Source of the DNA: Echinicola vietnamensis DSM 17526
GTDB taxonomy: Bacteria; Bacteroidota; Bacteroidia; Cytophagales; Cyclobacteriaceae
NCBI RefSeq assembly: GCF_000325705.1
Contig: NC_019904.1
Location: 2,792,001 to 2,856,000, forward strand
Direction: 5' to 3'
DNA: 64,000 nucleotides
Shown piece by piece: positions 48,057-58,923 of this stretch. The position numbers and the translations under genes were made by a program. Every line of letters begins with the position of its first letter. The stretch's first letter is position 1. The notes under the pieces are model-generated. The model was not told the origin of the DNA. It saw nothing but the letters and a program-made list of their open reading frames with translations, and made no database searches.

Positions 48057-49853
48057 TTATTTTTTCTTTTTGTTTGCTTCGGCTGCTTTCATGGCGTCTT
48101 CTAACCGTTGCTGGAATTTTGACTTCTTTTTATTGGCGTTTTTCTTTTTGTTTTTCTCGATTTTCTCACGGATTTTATCATCATCCACAAATCGCTTGAT
48201 GATGGCTTGCTGGCCGAAAGTAACCATGTTCGAAACAAAGTAATAAAAACTCAATGCCGCAGGGTAGGAGTTCAATACAAACATAAAGGTTACTGGCATG
48301 ATATAGCCCAGGTTCTTCATAGGGCCTTGTGCAGCTGTCAGCTGGTTGTTGAATCGGGTATATACGATTTGGGATACCGTCATCAACAAGGTGAACAGGC
48401 TGACGTGACTTCCATAAAAAGGAATGGTAAAGGGCAAGTTTATGATGGAATCATATGTGGACAGGTCATGTGCCCACAGGAAGCTCTCTTGGCGCAGTTC
48501 GATGGAATTTGGGAAGAAAAAGAACATGGCAAACAAGAACGGCATCTGTAAGATCATTGGCAGACAGCCGCTGATAGGGCTTACACCAAGCTGACTGAAA
48601 AGCTTCATCTGCTCTTGCTGCTGCTTGGTAGGGTCATCAGGATACTTTTCCTTTAGCTCATCAATTTCCGGTTTGATTACCCGCATCTTGGCCATGCCAA
48701 TGTAAGACTTGTAGGTCAGTGGGAACAAAAACAGTTTGATGATGAATACGATCAGGATAATGATTACACCATAATTACTGATGATCTTTTCCAAGTAGTG
48801 GAAAAGGTTGACAATGATGTATTTGTTTACCCAGCTTACAAAGAAATAGCCCATGTCCACATTCTTTTCAAAATCTGGCGTGACCTTCTTTAGGATTTTA
48901 TAGTTGTTTGGCCCAAAATAATAGCTATTGCTAGCTTGACCATTCTCCAATGGCAGGGAAAGGCTGGCGGTCATGTTTTTGACCGACATGGTGTCCGTAG
49001 GAACAGTCTGCTCCAAGCTTACCTCCGTAAACTGATCCGGAGCAATGATGCCTGCGGTAAAAAAGCGCTGCTTGAAAGCTACCCATTTGATCGGCTCGCT
49101 GGGTCGTTCCGCATCTTCATCTGATGACGCACTCAGGTAGTCATAATCTCCTTCAGTGGTGTAGAAGTTTACGTACGTTTTACGTCTTGATTCACTGATG
49201 TCCGCTTCTTGCTTCTTTAAGCGATCTTCCCATAGGACATTAATGTGTTGGTCTGAGAGACTGCTAAGCCCGTTGGTCTTGATCTGTTGATCGACCACAT
49301 ATTTGCCATCAGGCAGGGTGTAGGTTCTGGTGATGCTGCCCGAGGCGGTCGTAGCCTTGAAAGTCAATTGCTGGGCAGGTGTTTCGTCTACCGTTACAGT
49401 GCTTTTTTCTCCAACAAAGTAAAATTGGTTTAGGCTCATAGGGCCTTTGTTGGTCTGAATTTGGTAGTCGATCGAGGCGCTCTGCTCATCCATTAAGATT
49501 AATGGTTGCTTGGCCCAGGTCTTATAGTTCTTTAATTCGACACTTTTTATTTCACCGCCTTTGCTAGAAAAGGTGATTTTTACAAGTTCATTTTCCAGTA
49601 CTACCGATTCCTCTTTTCCCTCTACCAAGGAAGAGAATTCACCAAATTGCTGTTGGTTTTGTAGATTTTTGACACTGTCTGGAAGTGCTGGGGTGGAGGG
49701 TTCAGCAGTCTGTTTTGAAGCGCTATCATCCTGTACTTCAGTGGAGGTAGTGCTTTGCTCATCTGTGACCGGCTCTGGAGAACTGAAAAAGAATGAGTAA
49801 ATCAGTAGCACGGCTGCGAAAAGGATTAGACCTGTCGCTTGATTTCTATCCAT
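48057..49853 (-). CDS. yidC: Membrane protein insertase YidC
   Basis: 598 residues. N-terminal membrane anchor (about 5-24), a periplasmic beta domain (about 70-330, AELENELVKITFSSKGGEIKSVELKNY-like start), then the five-helix insertase core from about 350, including IGMAKMRVIKPEIDELKEKY (hydrophilic groove region) and PISGCLPMILQMPFLFAMF. The Lys-rich tail (about 560-598) may help ribosome binding. Follows pyrG on the same strand with a hairpin in the 58-base gap. Confidence 0.95.
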   Translation of the reverse strand: MDRNQATGLILFAAVLLIYSFFFSSPEPVTDEQSTTSTEVQDDSASKQTAEPSTPALPDSVKNLQNQQQFGEFSSLVEGKEESVVLENELVKITFSSKGGEIKSVELKNYKTWAKQPLILMDEQSASIDYQIQTNKGPMSLNQFYFVGEKSTVTVDETPAQQLTFKATTASGSITRTYTLPDGKYVVDQQIKTNGLSSLSDQHINVLWEDRLKKQEADISESRRKTYVNFYTTEGDYDYLSASSDEDAERPSEPIKWVAFKQRFFTAGIIAPDQFTEVSLEQTVPTDTMSVKNMTASLSLPLENGQASNSYYFGPNNYKILKKVTPDFEKNVDMGYFFVSWVNKYIIVNLFHYLEKIISNYGVIIILIVFIIKLFLFPLTYKSYIGMAKMRVIKPEIDELKEKYPDDPTKQQQEQMKLFSQLGVSPISGCLPMILQMPFLFAMFFFFPNSIELRQESFLWAHDLSTYDSIINLPFTIPFYGSHVSLFTLLMTVSQIVYTRFNNQLTAAQGPMKNLGYIMPVTFMFVLNSYPAALSFYYFVSNMVTFGQQAIIKRFVDDDKIREKIEKNKKKNANKKKSKFQQRLEDAMKAAEANKKKK

Positions 49854-49873
49854 AGTTATTTAATTCAGAAAAC

Positions 49874-49902
49874 CATCAAAGGGCAATAAAAGCCCTTTGA
49901 TG
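49874..49902 (-). terminator. Hairpin between pyrG and yidC
   Basis: A perfect 11-bp stem (49874-49884 with 49892-49902), 7-nt loop; only TTTT follows after GG on the minus strand. It may attenuate read-through from pyrG into yidC. Confidence 0.55.
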
Positions 49903-49911
49903 TATTTTGCT

Positions 49912-51588
<1,677 letters not shown>

Positions 51589-51716
51589 TTATTGACTTGA
51601 GGGAGGAGGTTTGGATTAAAATTTTGTTTTCCCCTCGTAATGGCCCCATAAACCTTCTGACGGACATTTTAGATGCCTGATGGATTAATTAGTGTTTGAT
51701 AATTAGGTGGTTACAC

Positions 51717-51758
51717 ATCAAAAGAGGCCACCTACCGAAGTAGATGGCCTCTTTTGAT
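51717..51758. terminator. Strong symmetrical hairpin after the 47-residue protein gene
   Basis: A 14-bp perfect stem (51717-51730 with 51745-51758), one mismatch, then CTAC/GTAG closed by a CGAA tetraloop. TTTTG on either side makes it potentially bidirectional. Confidence 0.75.
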
Positions 51759-51775
51759 ATGCACTTGTGGCACTA

Positions 51776-51919
51776 TTATTTTGAGAACTCTTTCTTAAGC
51801 TCTTCCACATCCACATTCTTGATTACAGGCTTAGCGTTAAGCTGTTTGATCTTGATTACACGGGTAACCTGTCTTTGCCTGTTTCTTCTCGCTTTTCTTT
51901 TTAATGTAGTAACTGCCAT
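51776..51919 (-). CDS. Small basic protein of unknown function
   Basis: 47 residues from the ATG at 51919. The first half is strongly basic (TLKRKARRNRQRQVTRVIKIKQLN), the second mixed and helical, ending VEELKKEFSK. A perfect TATCTTTG -7 box (plus 51958-51965) about 40 bases upstream and a strong terminator support a real gene. The composition suggests RNA or ribosome binding, but I do not recognise a family. Confidence 0.7.
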   Translation of the reverse strand: MAVTTLKRKARRNRQRQVTRVIKIKQLNAKPVIKNVDVEELKKEFSK

Positions 51920-51957
51920 ATCGTATTCAAATTTTTGTTCTGATCCAAATTGAAGTG

Positions 51958-51965
51958 CAAAGATA
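51958..51965 (-). promoter_or_regulatory. -7 element of the 47-residue protein gene
   Basis: Minus-strand TATCTTTG is a perfect TAnnTTTG match. No TTG at the expected -33 position. Confidence 0.4.
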
Positions 51966-52079
51966 GGTAAAATATTTGTATCTTCATTGAATTGTTTTGG
52001 AAAAATGTTGTCGAGAGGTTTTCTGAAGGAGATGGTCATGTAAATGCAAAAAAAATACGGACTACTTCATAAAGTATTT

Positions 52080-52087
52080 TAATTTTG
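52080..52087 (+). promoter_or_regulatory. -7 element deciding the start of the next gene
   Basis: TAATTTTG is a perfect -7 match. It covers the possible TTG start at 52085, so translation must begin later, at the ATG at 52112. No -33 TTG is seen. Confidence 0.45.
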
Positions 52088-52111
52088 GCGTTCAATAAAA
52101 CTAAAGAAGGA

Positions 52112-52579
52112 ATGGAAGTAAAGACCATTGTTGAGGAATTGAGGGAAAAGGGACGTGTCTGTGTTCTGGAGGGAAGCGGGAAACCGGTTCAATTGATCGT
52201 TCCAGAGCATTTTCAGGAGACGGATGATCCGAAGGCCATTTTTCTGCTGGTGGACCTGTTTCAGATAAGGGCATTGGCGGGACAATTTTCTGAAATCGCA
52301 CTTGATATAATTGAATTTGCCACCAAACCTACCGTGTATACTTCCTGGGCCAGTGACCTGCTGCAGCAAGGACCCGTCCATGAGGCTAAGGTGAAGTTCG
52401 GGATCTTGAAAAAGGGGTTTTGGAACAATATCGTTTTTAGTTTTAGCAGGCCATTGGTGGTCCAGCATGGAAAGGAAGAGGAAGCTATCGGGAAAGTTTC
52501 TGAGAAGTTCCCCTTGTTCCAAAATGATGTAAAAAGACTTTTTCTGAGTGCAGATGGAGATGTAAAAATAGGGGAATGA
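52112..52579 (+). CDS. Unrecognised protein upstream of cca, possibly a degenerate YrdC-like fold
   Basis: 155 residues from the ATG at 52112; a TTG at 52085 is ruled unlikely by the promoter. No signal peptide. Order of segments, VEELREKGRVCVLEG, AIFLLVDLFQIRALAGQF, FATKPTVYTSWASDLL, VKFGILKKGFWNNIVFSFSRPLVV, loosely follows a YrdC/Sua5 fold, but the PTDTVYGL-type motif is missing. This is a weak resemblance only. It overlaps cca by 4 bases (ATGA), so the two are coupled. Confidence 0.65.
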   Translation: MEVKTIVEELREKGRVCVLEGSGKPVQLIVPEHFQETDDPKAIFLLVDLFQIRALAGQFSEIALDIIEFATKPTVYTSWASDLLQQGPVHEAKVKFGILKKGFWNNIVFSFSRPLVVQHGKEEEAIGKVSEKFPLFQNDVKRLFLSADGDVKIGE

Positions 52580-54006
52580 ACTTAACCAAAGAAATAGCAC
52601 CGTTTGAAGTGGTCAAAAGAGTAGGCGAGTGTGCGGATGCGTTAGGCTTGGAAGCCTATGTGGTAGGGGGATTTGTACGAGACTTGTTGCTGAAAAGGAA
52701 AAATAAAAAAGCCAAGGACATTGATTTTGTCTGCGTGGGCAGCGGAATAACCTTGGCCAAAGAGGTGGCAGCTTCTTTTGGGGAGCATGTTCCGTTGTCC
52801 GTGTTCAAGAATTTTGGTACGGCCATGATCAAGCTGGAGGATTGGGAATTGGAGTTTGTGGGGGCGAGGAAAGAGTCCTACCGACACGATTCCAGGAAAC
52901 CCATCGTGGAGGATGGAACGCTCCAAGAAGATCAGGAACGCCGCGACTTCACCATAAATGCCATGGCCATTTCCATTAACAAGGCCAATTATGGTGAATT
53001 GGTGGATCCATTTGATGGTGTCAGGGACCTGAAAAGAAAACTGATTCGGACACCACTGGATCCGGATACGACCTTTTCTGACGATCCGCTGAGAATGCTA
53101 CGGGCAGTTCGTTTTGCCGCACAGCTTGATTTTGATATCGAGCCCGCGACATTTGATGGACTTATCCGGAATGCCGAGCGGCTGAAAATCATATCCGGTG
53201 AACGTATTATTGGCGAACTTAATAAAATTATCCTTTCAGAAACGCCTAGTTATGGGTTTAAGCTGTTGTTTGTGAGTAAACTTCTTCATCAGTTTTTTCC
53301 GGAAATGGTGGATTTACAGGGGGTGGATTCCGTGGGGGACAAGTCCCATAAGGATAATTTCTACCATACGTTACAAGTACTGGATAATGTCAGCACCACC
53401 ACGGATAATTTATGGTTGCGATGGGCGGCCATCATGCACGATATTGCCAAACCAGCAACCAAGCGCTTCAATAAGAAAGTAGGCTGGACTTTTCACGGGC
53501 ATGAGGATAAAGGGGCTCGGATGACCCCGAAAATCTTCAGAAAGCTGAAATTACCAATGGATGAGCGCATGAAATATGTGCAGAAATTAGTAAGATTGCA
53601 TTTGCGGCCCATTGCATTGGTCAATGATAAGGTGACCGACTCGGCGGTAAGAAGACTGCTGTATGAGGCTGGTGATGACGTAGATGACCTGATGAAGCTG
53701 TGCAGGGCGGACGTGACTTCCAAGAACCCTAACCGGGTAAAGCGTTTTCTGGCCAACTTTGATAAAGTGGAGCGGAAAATTCAGGAGGTCGAAGAAAAAG
53801 ACCATGTCAGAAATTTCCAACCTCCCGTATCCGGGGAGGAGATTATGGAAATATTTGGCTTGTCACCATCAAAAATAGTGGGAGAGCTAAAGGAAGAAAT
53901 AAAAGAGGCTATATTAGAAGGCCAAATTGAAAACAATAAAGACCAGGCCATACAGTTAATGTATAGACTGGCCAAAGCAAAAGGTATTACCAAAAAGGAA
54001 AATTAG
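52576..54006 (+). CDS. cca: CCA-adding tRNA nucleotidyltransferase with HD domain
   Basis: 476 residues. Adds or repairs the 3'-CCA of tRNA. Head: VVGGFVRDLLL (about 27-37) and the metal-binding DIDFV; neck: RRDFTINAMAIS and the DDPLRMLRAVRFAAQ nucleotide-selection region. An HD phosphohydrolase-like domain follows (WAAIMHDIAKPATK, HGHEDKGA). Translationally coupled to the preceding gene. The tRNA-Leu at 61.5 kb lacks an encoded CCA and so needs this enzyme. Confidence 0.94.
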   Translation: MNLTKEIAPFEVVKRVGECADALGLEAYVVGGFVRDLLLKRKNKKAKDIDFVCVGSGITLAKEVAASFGEHVPLSVFKNFGTAMIKLEDWELEFVGARKESYRHDSRKPIVEDGTLQEDQERRDFTINAMAISINKANYGELVDPFDGVRDLKRKLIRTPLDPDTTFSDDPLRMLRAVRFAAQLDFDIEPATFDGLIRNAERLKIISGERIIGELNKIILSETPSYGFKLLFVSKLLHQFFPEMVDLQGVDSVGDKSHKDNFYHTLQVLDNVSTTTDNLWLRWAAIMHDIAKPATKRFNKKVGWTFHGHEDKGARMTPKIFRKLKLPMDERMKYVQKLVRLHLRPIALVNDKVTDSAVRRLLYEAGDDVDDLMKLCRADVTSKNPNRVKRFLANFDKVERKIQEVEEKDHVRNFQPPVSGEEIMEIFGLSPSKIVGELKEEIKEAILEGQIENNKDQAIQLMYRLAKAKGITKKEN

Positions 54007-54017
54007 TAATTAAGCGT

Positions 54018-54728
54018 ATGAATAAGTTTAAAATCGCAGCCTTGGCGCTGTTTATGATTTGTTTGGGTGTAAAGGCCCAGGATTCTACTACCACTGCAGT
54101 AAAAGACAGTAGCAAAGCGGTTAAAGATCAGGGTGCTTTGCGGATTTACCAAATGGCTTTGCGCTACAATGATCCTTCTGTAGCTAAAAACAAGTTGTAT
54201 GAGTTGATTGTGCAAAATCCTGAAAATCCACGCTATGCAGAGCTCTTGGCTTCACTGTACTATGAGATGGAGCAGTTTAGCTCAGCCGCACTGGTGGCCC
54301 TTGATATCCTGAAGGTGGATGACCAGAACATTCCCGCACTGGAGATAGCGGCATATTCCTTGGAGCAATTAGGGGCGCTGGACAGGGCCTTACCGCACTT
54401 TGAATCTCTACATTTATTGTCTGGAGATATGTTCAGCTTGTATAAAACGGCTTACTTACAGTATTCCCTTAAGAAGTATGATGAGGCGCTTAATTCGGTG
54501 GAGATGTTGGTGAAGAACAATAAATCTGAAGAGCAAAAGCTGACCTTCCCTCTTGAGGACAATTCCACACAGGATGTAAGCATGAAAGCGGCGGCATTAA
54601 ATCTAAAAGGTTTGATCTACAAAGATCAAGGCGCTACTTCAGAAGCCAAGACAGCATTCGAAGCAGCCTTGGCAAATGAACCGGAATTCGCGATTGCCAA
54701 GAAAAATCTTAGTGATCTGAATAAATAG
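54018..54728 (+). CDS. Secreted tetratricopeptide-repeat protein
   Basis: 236 residues. Signal peptide about 1-21 (ending GVKAQ). About four to five TPR-like helical pairs: LRIYQMALRYNDPSVAKNKL, PRYAELLASLYYEMEQFSSAA, PALEIAAYSLEQLGALDRAL, LYKTAYLQYSLKKYDEAL and ALNLKGLIYKDQGATSEAK. Periplasmic protein-interaction role expected; partner unknown. Begins 11 bases after cca and ends in a strong terminator. Confidence 0.85.
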   Translation: MNKFKIAALALFMICLGVKAQDSTTTAVKDSSKAVKDQGALRIYQMALRYNDPSVAKNKLYELIVQNPENPRYAELLASLYYEMEQFSSAALVALDILKVDDQNIPALEIAAYSLEQLGALDRALPHFESLHLLSGDMFSLYKTAYLQYSLKKYDEALNSVEMLVKNNKSEEQKLTFPLEDNSTQDVSMKAAALNLKGLIYKDQGATSEAKTAFEAALANEPEFAIAKKNLSDLNK

Positions 54729-54745
54729 TATAAAGAGCATCAAAC

Positions 54746-54780
54746 AAAAAAAGCCCGGGAGAATGCCCGGGCTTTTTTTT
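54746..54780. terminator. Bidirectional intrinsic terminator
   Basis: GCCCGGG pairs with CCCGGGC around a 6-nt loop, flanked by A7 and T8. Shared by the TPR gene (+) and the S41 protease gene (-). Confidence 0.92.
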
Positions 54781-54788
54781 ACCTGGAT

Positions 54789-56249
54789 TTACTTAAACTC
54801 AGGGGTTGGTTCGATCATTTGGCCAAACCTGAATTGATGTCGGATACTGTTGTCTACTTTAAGCGATTCGCCTGTAAAGGTACGGGCATTTGCTCCGGTA
54901 GTGTTACCGAAAATAGCGTCAATTGCATCACTTAACATTTCCTCGTTTACATCACCCAGGGGCAGAATGTTAAAGTTGTTCGCAAATTCATCAGATGTGA
55001 TGTCAGGAACAAAGCCCGTGGCGTAATCAGATTCGTCGTTTTTGTTATAGCTTTGCGAAATAATCGGTAAGAGGCCATACTCATTTTCCTCGTTTTCGGT
55101 GTCTTGGATGGTGATGGAGCCTACATTTTTTCCATAGGTGGTTTCGCCAATGACCACCACATCCATATAAGGCCTCAATCCGTTAATGATCAGTTCACTT
55201 GCAGAAGCAGTATTGCCCGTAGCGAGCACATAAAGCTTTCCAGAGGATATTTGGTTTCCTATGTTTTGGGATTTATCAACGAACTTGGTATTGAAAAAAT
55301 CAGTGCCATAGGTCTGTTGATAATAGGATTGTACCAAATCATTGTACTGGGTGTAGTAAAAGATGTCTTGGTTAGTAATGCCTTTGCCAATAAGACTGGC
55401 CAGATGCACGGCACTGGAAGTGTATCCACCGCCATTATAGCGCAGGTCAAGTACCAATTCATCTACTCCATTTGACTTGAATGCTGCAAAAATTTCTTCA
55501 AGTTGTTGGTCATATACGCCGTAGCGGATGTTTTCTGATTCCAACTCTTCACCGGGAGCAAAGAAGTTGTATACGAGATATCCGATCTTTTTATTTTCTA
55601 AAGTGTATATGCTGTCCAAAAGGATGGGGTTTTCGGCTAATTCTACCACAGAAAGAGACAAAGGGGCTTCTGCGAGCATTTCAAATTGTCCATTGTCTTT
55701 ATTGAGCCGTCTGATGTCCAATGTATGGACTTCTCCGGTGCTTTGGATCAAAGAGGAATAATTGGTAGTCGTTATCTGGATACCATTTATTTCGAAGAAA
55801 CGGTCATTTCTTTTTAAGCCGGCCTGTTCGGCTGGACTTCCTTTTTTTACATAGGTGATGACACCAAATACGTCATTGGAGTTACTGCTTGCGCGAACCA
55901 ATTGAAATTGATATCCAGCTTCTTTTTGGACGCCCTCCAAGCGCTTCACCAATTCTTCATAATTGGGGTAAATCACTGAAAATCGATCTTGGTTTACCAA
56001 TAAGGCATCAAAATATGCTTCGGGATCAGCATCCAAAGAAATGGGATCATTCATGGTATCTGTCCAAAGATAAACCTCCTCCATCACGGCTTGAATCCAT
56101 TCGTTAATGACCACATCGGGGTCTTCAGTAGGTTCCGGGCCATTGTCTGGCTTTGGATTAGGTTCCATTTCTCGGTCTGAACATGAAATGGATAAACTGG
56201 CCATAAATACTAGGGCAATTAGCCAGCGGTATGTAGTAAATATTTTCAT
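54789..56249 (-). CDS. S41-family carboxy-terminal-processing-type protease, lipoprotein
   Basis: 486 residues. A lipoprotein signal peptide ends SISC (Cys at about 23), then an acidic/Pro linker. A PDZ-like domain (about 100-190, VFGVITYVKKGSPAEQAGLKRNDRF) precedes the S41 domain with LDLRYNGGGYTSSAVHL, catalytic Ser in GNTASASELIINGL and Lys in TYGKNVGS. It should act in the periplasm or at the outer membrane on C-termini of proteins. Monocistronic. Confidence 0.92.
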   Translation of the reverse strand: MKIFTTYRWLIALVFMASLSISCSDREMEPNPKPDNGPEPTEDPDVVINEWIQAVMEEVYLWTDTMNDPISLDADPEAYFDALLVNQDRFSVIYPNYEELVKRLEGVQKEAGYQFQLVRASSNSNDVFGVITYVKKGSPAEQAGLKRNDRFFEINGIQITTTNYSSLIQSTGEVHTLDIRRLNKDNGQFEMLAEAPLSLSVVELAENPILLDSIYTLENKKIGYLVYNFFAPGEELESENIRYGVYDQQLEEIFAAFKSNGVDELVLDLRYNGGGYTSSAVHLASLIGKGITNQDIFYYTQYNDLVQSYYQQTYGTDFFNTKFVDKSQNIGNQISSGKLYVLATGNTASASELIINGLRPYMDVVVIGETTYGKNVGSITIQDTENEENEYGLLPIISQSYNKNDESDYATGFVPDITSDEFANNFNILPLGDVNEEMLSDAIDAIFGNTTGANARTFTGESLKVDNSIRHQFRFGQMIEPTPEFK

Positions 56250-56469
56250 AAGTGCTAAATTTAATTTCTACTTTTCCAAATATAGCTTCTGCATTAAGTC
56301 AATATAAGACATATAAAGATATCATAATATAGCATACGTAAAAAAAACAAAAATCAGCAGTGATTTTTGTGCGTAGTAATAAGTGCTTGTATAGGCAGCG
56401 ATGGCGGTTTTTAGGGGGGGAATATTCCTGAAAAATTATATGGTCGCGAAAAATACCCCAAAAAGGGTA

Positions 56470-56500
56470 TTGTATTAACTGCAAAGCAGTGGTAAATTTG
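56470..56500 (+). promoter_or_regulatory. Consensus promoter far upstream of the WecA-like gene
   Basis: TTG (56470-56472), 20-nt spacer and a perfect TAAATTTG (56493-56500). Transcription would start near 56508, about 230 nt before the start codon. Confidence 0.65.
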
Positions 56501-56737
56501 CAAAGGATAAAAGGAATAAACTACTTGAAAATGTGTGTAATCCGAATTTTTTTCGGAAAAGAATCTACTATGTGTAGAATGTTTGTGTAAAACTTCTACA
56601 GCCCTACAATTTATAAAATGGAATGGGTTTCGTGTTCTATCGGAGTAGGAAGATTTTTAAATTTAATGGCACAGTAGTTGGCAAAAAGATATAAGTATCA
56701 CCCGCGAAAAGAATATCGTCTTTATTAAACCAAGTGC
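56501..56737 (+). other. Long predicted leader of the WecA-like gene
   Basis: Holds a possible 19-codon ORF (ATG 56531 to TAA 56588-56590) and a 7-bp hairpin TGTAGAA/TTCTACA (56573-56579, 56594-56600) around its end, an arrangement that could regulate the next gene. The upstream part (56250-56469) is AT-rich with nothing assigned. Confidence 0.35.
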
Positions 56738-57871
56738 ATGTATATGTTTCAACTCTCTACCATTCCAATAGCCTTTTTTATCGGGTTATTAATCATTCCC
56801 GTCATTATCAAAGTAATCAAAAGAACCAATATTCTGGATGTTCCTGGAGGCAGAAAGATCCATAAGGAAGCCATACCCTCCATGGGAGGTATTGGGATCG
56901 TAATCGCGATGTTAATGAGCCTTGTCATCACCATGGATTGGCAGCAATGGTCAGATGTCCGTTTTTTAATGATGGGGTTCGGGGTGATGTTTTTGGTAGG
57001 ATTAAGGGATGACTTGGTTGAATTGACTGCAATGCAAAAACTCTTGGGGCAGCTTTTGGCCATTGGCTTGGTAGTGGTCTTGGGAGATATCAGAGTGAGT
57101 GGTTTTTATGGGTTTTTGGGCATAGAGGAGCTGCCGGTTTGGGTGAGTTATGCACTGACGATTTTTGTTATAATAGGGCTTACCAACGCTTTCAATTTGG
57201 TGGACGGCCTGGACGGTCTAGCGGGAACGTTGAGTTTGATTTCCTTTTTGTTTTTGGGAGGATGGTTTCTCGCGGCAGGATTTCTTACTTATGGAATGAT
57301 TGCTTTGGCCTGTTCTGGAGGGGTTTTGGCATTTATGGTATATAATTGGCATCCGGCCAAAATTTTTATGGGAGATACCGGATCCCTGACATTGGGTTTT
57401 ATACTAGCGGTGCTCAGTGTGTTTTTCGTCGAGGCTAATGGCCAAATACTTTCACCTGCCCATTTTATGCGATTTGAAGCGCCCATCACTGCGGGCCTGG
57501 CATTGGTGTTGGTTTCTTGTTTTGATACTTTGAGGGTGATGGTCAAGCGCGTAAGAAGAGGAAGACCTCCCATGGCAGCTGACAAGTCCCATGTACATCA
57601 CTTTTTGTTAAGGTCAGGCTTGCGTCATGATCAGGTAGCACTGGTTTTAGGGGGGATTAAACTGTTGTTTTTATGCATGGTTGTTTCCATGGCTGATTTT
57701 TCGGACAATGTGTTGTTACCGATGGTATTGGGGACAGTAGTGGTGCTGTGCATGACGTTGGATGCAGTAACCCTGCGAAAGGTGAAAAGGATCGCTCGAC
57801 AATCTCCGGGAGTATTGGCCACAGCAAGTGAACAAGAGAAAAGACGAGAGTTAAAAGAAGAGCCTGTTTAA
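56738..57871 (+). CDS. WecA/MraY-family glycosyl-1-phosphate transferase
   Basis: 377 residues, about ten membrane helices. Transfers a sugar-1-phosphate from a UDP-sugar to undecaprenyl phosphate to begin a surface glycan. Signatures: KIHKEAIPSMGGIGI after helix 1, FNLVDGLDGLAG (Mg2+-binding Asp), FMGDTGSLTLG, and the cytoplasmic HVHHFLLRSGL His-motif typical of WecA-type rather than MraY proteins. Substrate (GlcNAc, GalNAc or other) cannot be told. A second ATG is two codons in. No other glycan-cluster gene is adjacent. Confidence 0.92.
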   Translation: MYMFQLSTIPIAFFIGLLIIPVIIKVIKRTNILDVPGGRKIHKEAIPSMGGIGIVIAMLMSLVITMDWQQWSDVRFLMMGFGVMFLVGLRDDLVELTAMQKLLGQLLAIGLVVVLGDIRVSGFYGFLGIEELPVWVSYALTIFVIIGLTNAFNLVDGLDGLAGTLSLISFLFLGGWFLAAGFLTYGMIALACSGGVLAFMVYNWHPAKIFMGDTGSLTLGFILAVLSVFFVEANGQILSPAHFMRFEAPITAGLALVLVSCFDTLRVMVKRVRRGRPPMAADKSHVHHFLLRSGLRHDQVALVLGGIKLLFLCMVVSMADFSDNVLLPMVLGTVVVLCMTLDAVTLRKVKRIARQSPGVLATASEQEKRRELKEEPV

Positions 57872-58096
57872 GTTGAATGCGGCGAAGGCAAAACCCAGGT
57901 TAAATTCCATCATCATGGTCATCGTTCCGAGGCAAATGTAGAATGGAAAAGGGGCGAGCTTAAACGGTATTGCCTTCAGGCTTAATGCAGAAAGAAGGTC
58001 AAGTAATATGCTTGTTTTGATGCTGCTGTGATGGCTGTCTTGCCATACCGCATCCGCACCCAAAAGGAATGCACTGCCTTTTCTCCTCTTGGGGCA

Positions 58097-58879
58097 TTAA
58101 ACTAAGGCTTGTTTCATTTTGATCTTTTCGGTAATGCTATCCCAAAGCTGTAAACGGTGTTGAAGTGCTGCTTTGGCAGTATCCAAACACTCCGTCCATT
58201 TTTCGGAATCGTCGCCACAGAGCTCAGCGATCATTTGCATGGAAAGTGGTCCATGTTCATCTCCATCCAGTTCGATATGTCTGTTGAGGTAATAAAGGAG
58301 TTTGCTGTACGAGCGGTTGTCATTTTGTTCTGCTTCTTTGGTGATCTCGATAAACATGTCTGGAATCAAGTCTTCCCTGCCGAAAGTAAAGGCCGAAGCA
58401 ATGAGATGGGGCTTTCCTGTAGCAATCACTTTAAAGGTGAAATTGACAAAATCCTGCACCGCTATATCCGCCCCCACCGTGTCAAGGGCTTCTGTTACCG
58501 TTTTTTGCTGGGATAGCAAAAAGGTGAAATGTTGGATTTTTGGTGTATGGGCACCTGTTTGGTGCATCGCATCCAGGTACATTTCGAAGTGGCTTTTGGT
58601 TTCCCCTTTTTCATTTACATCAGTTTCCTCACCCAATACGATTTCATTGATAAACCTGGCCACGCTGGGATTGGGGGCGGGAAGCCAGGGGACCGCTACA
58701 CAGGTAAGCTCCCGCTGCAACGCCTTCAGCAAGGACATAAAGTCCCAGACGGCATAGACATGGTCTTCCATGAAGGTGTTGATGTCTTCTAAAGAGCTTA
58801 GTTGTTGATATAAGGGATGCTGTGATAGCTTACGTTTGAGGGGAGCTAAGGCAGTTTCGATGTGCTTTATTTCTTCCAT
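58097..58879 (-). CDS. DUF3050 family protein (heme-oxygenase-like fold)
   Basis: 260 residues, wholly helical. DUF3050 traits: HPLYQQLSSLEDINTFMEDHVYAVWDFMSLLKALQ at the N-terminus (cut at the DHVYAVWDFM motif), SHFEMYLDAM, and HIELDGDEHGPLS near the C-terminus; the His/Glu/Asp positions (EDH, SHFE, DGDEHG) could bind a metal pair as in related HO-like oxidases. Biochemical function unknown. It has its own consensus promoter. Confidence 0.85.
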   Translation of the reverse strand: MEEIKHIETALAPLKRKLSQHPLYQQLSSLEDINTFMEDHVYAVWDFMSLLKALQRELTCVAVPWLPAPNPSVARFINEIVLGEETDVNEKGETKSHFEMYLDAMHQTGAHTPKIQHFTFLLSQQKTVTEALDTVGADIAVQDFVNFTFKVIATGKPHLIASAFTFGREDLIPDMFIEITKEAEQNDNRSYSKLLYYLNRHIELDGDEHGPLSMQMIAELCGDDSEKWTECLDTAKAALQHRLQLWDSITEKIKMKQALV

Positions 58880-58923
58880 AGGGTTTTAAGGATGATCGGA
58901 GCAATAGTGTTCTTAATTCCATG

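Noticed and set aside
57851..58063. Minus-strand 70-codon frame between the WecA-like gene and the DUF3050 gene
   Set aside because: Overlaps the end of the WecA-like gene, has no promoter and no family-like features; it may be a remnant but I cannot support a gene.
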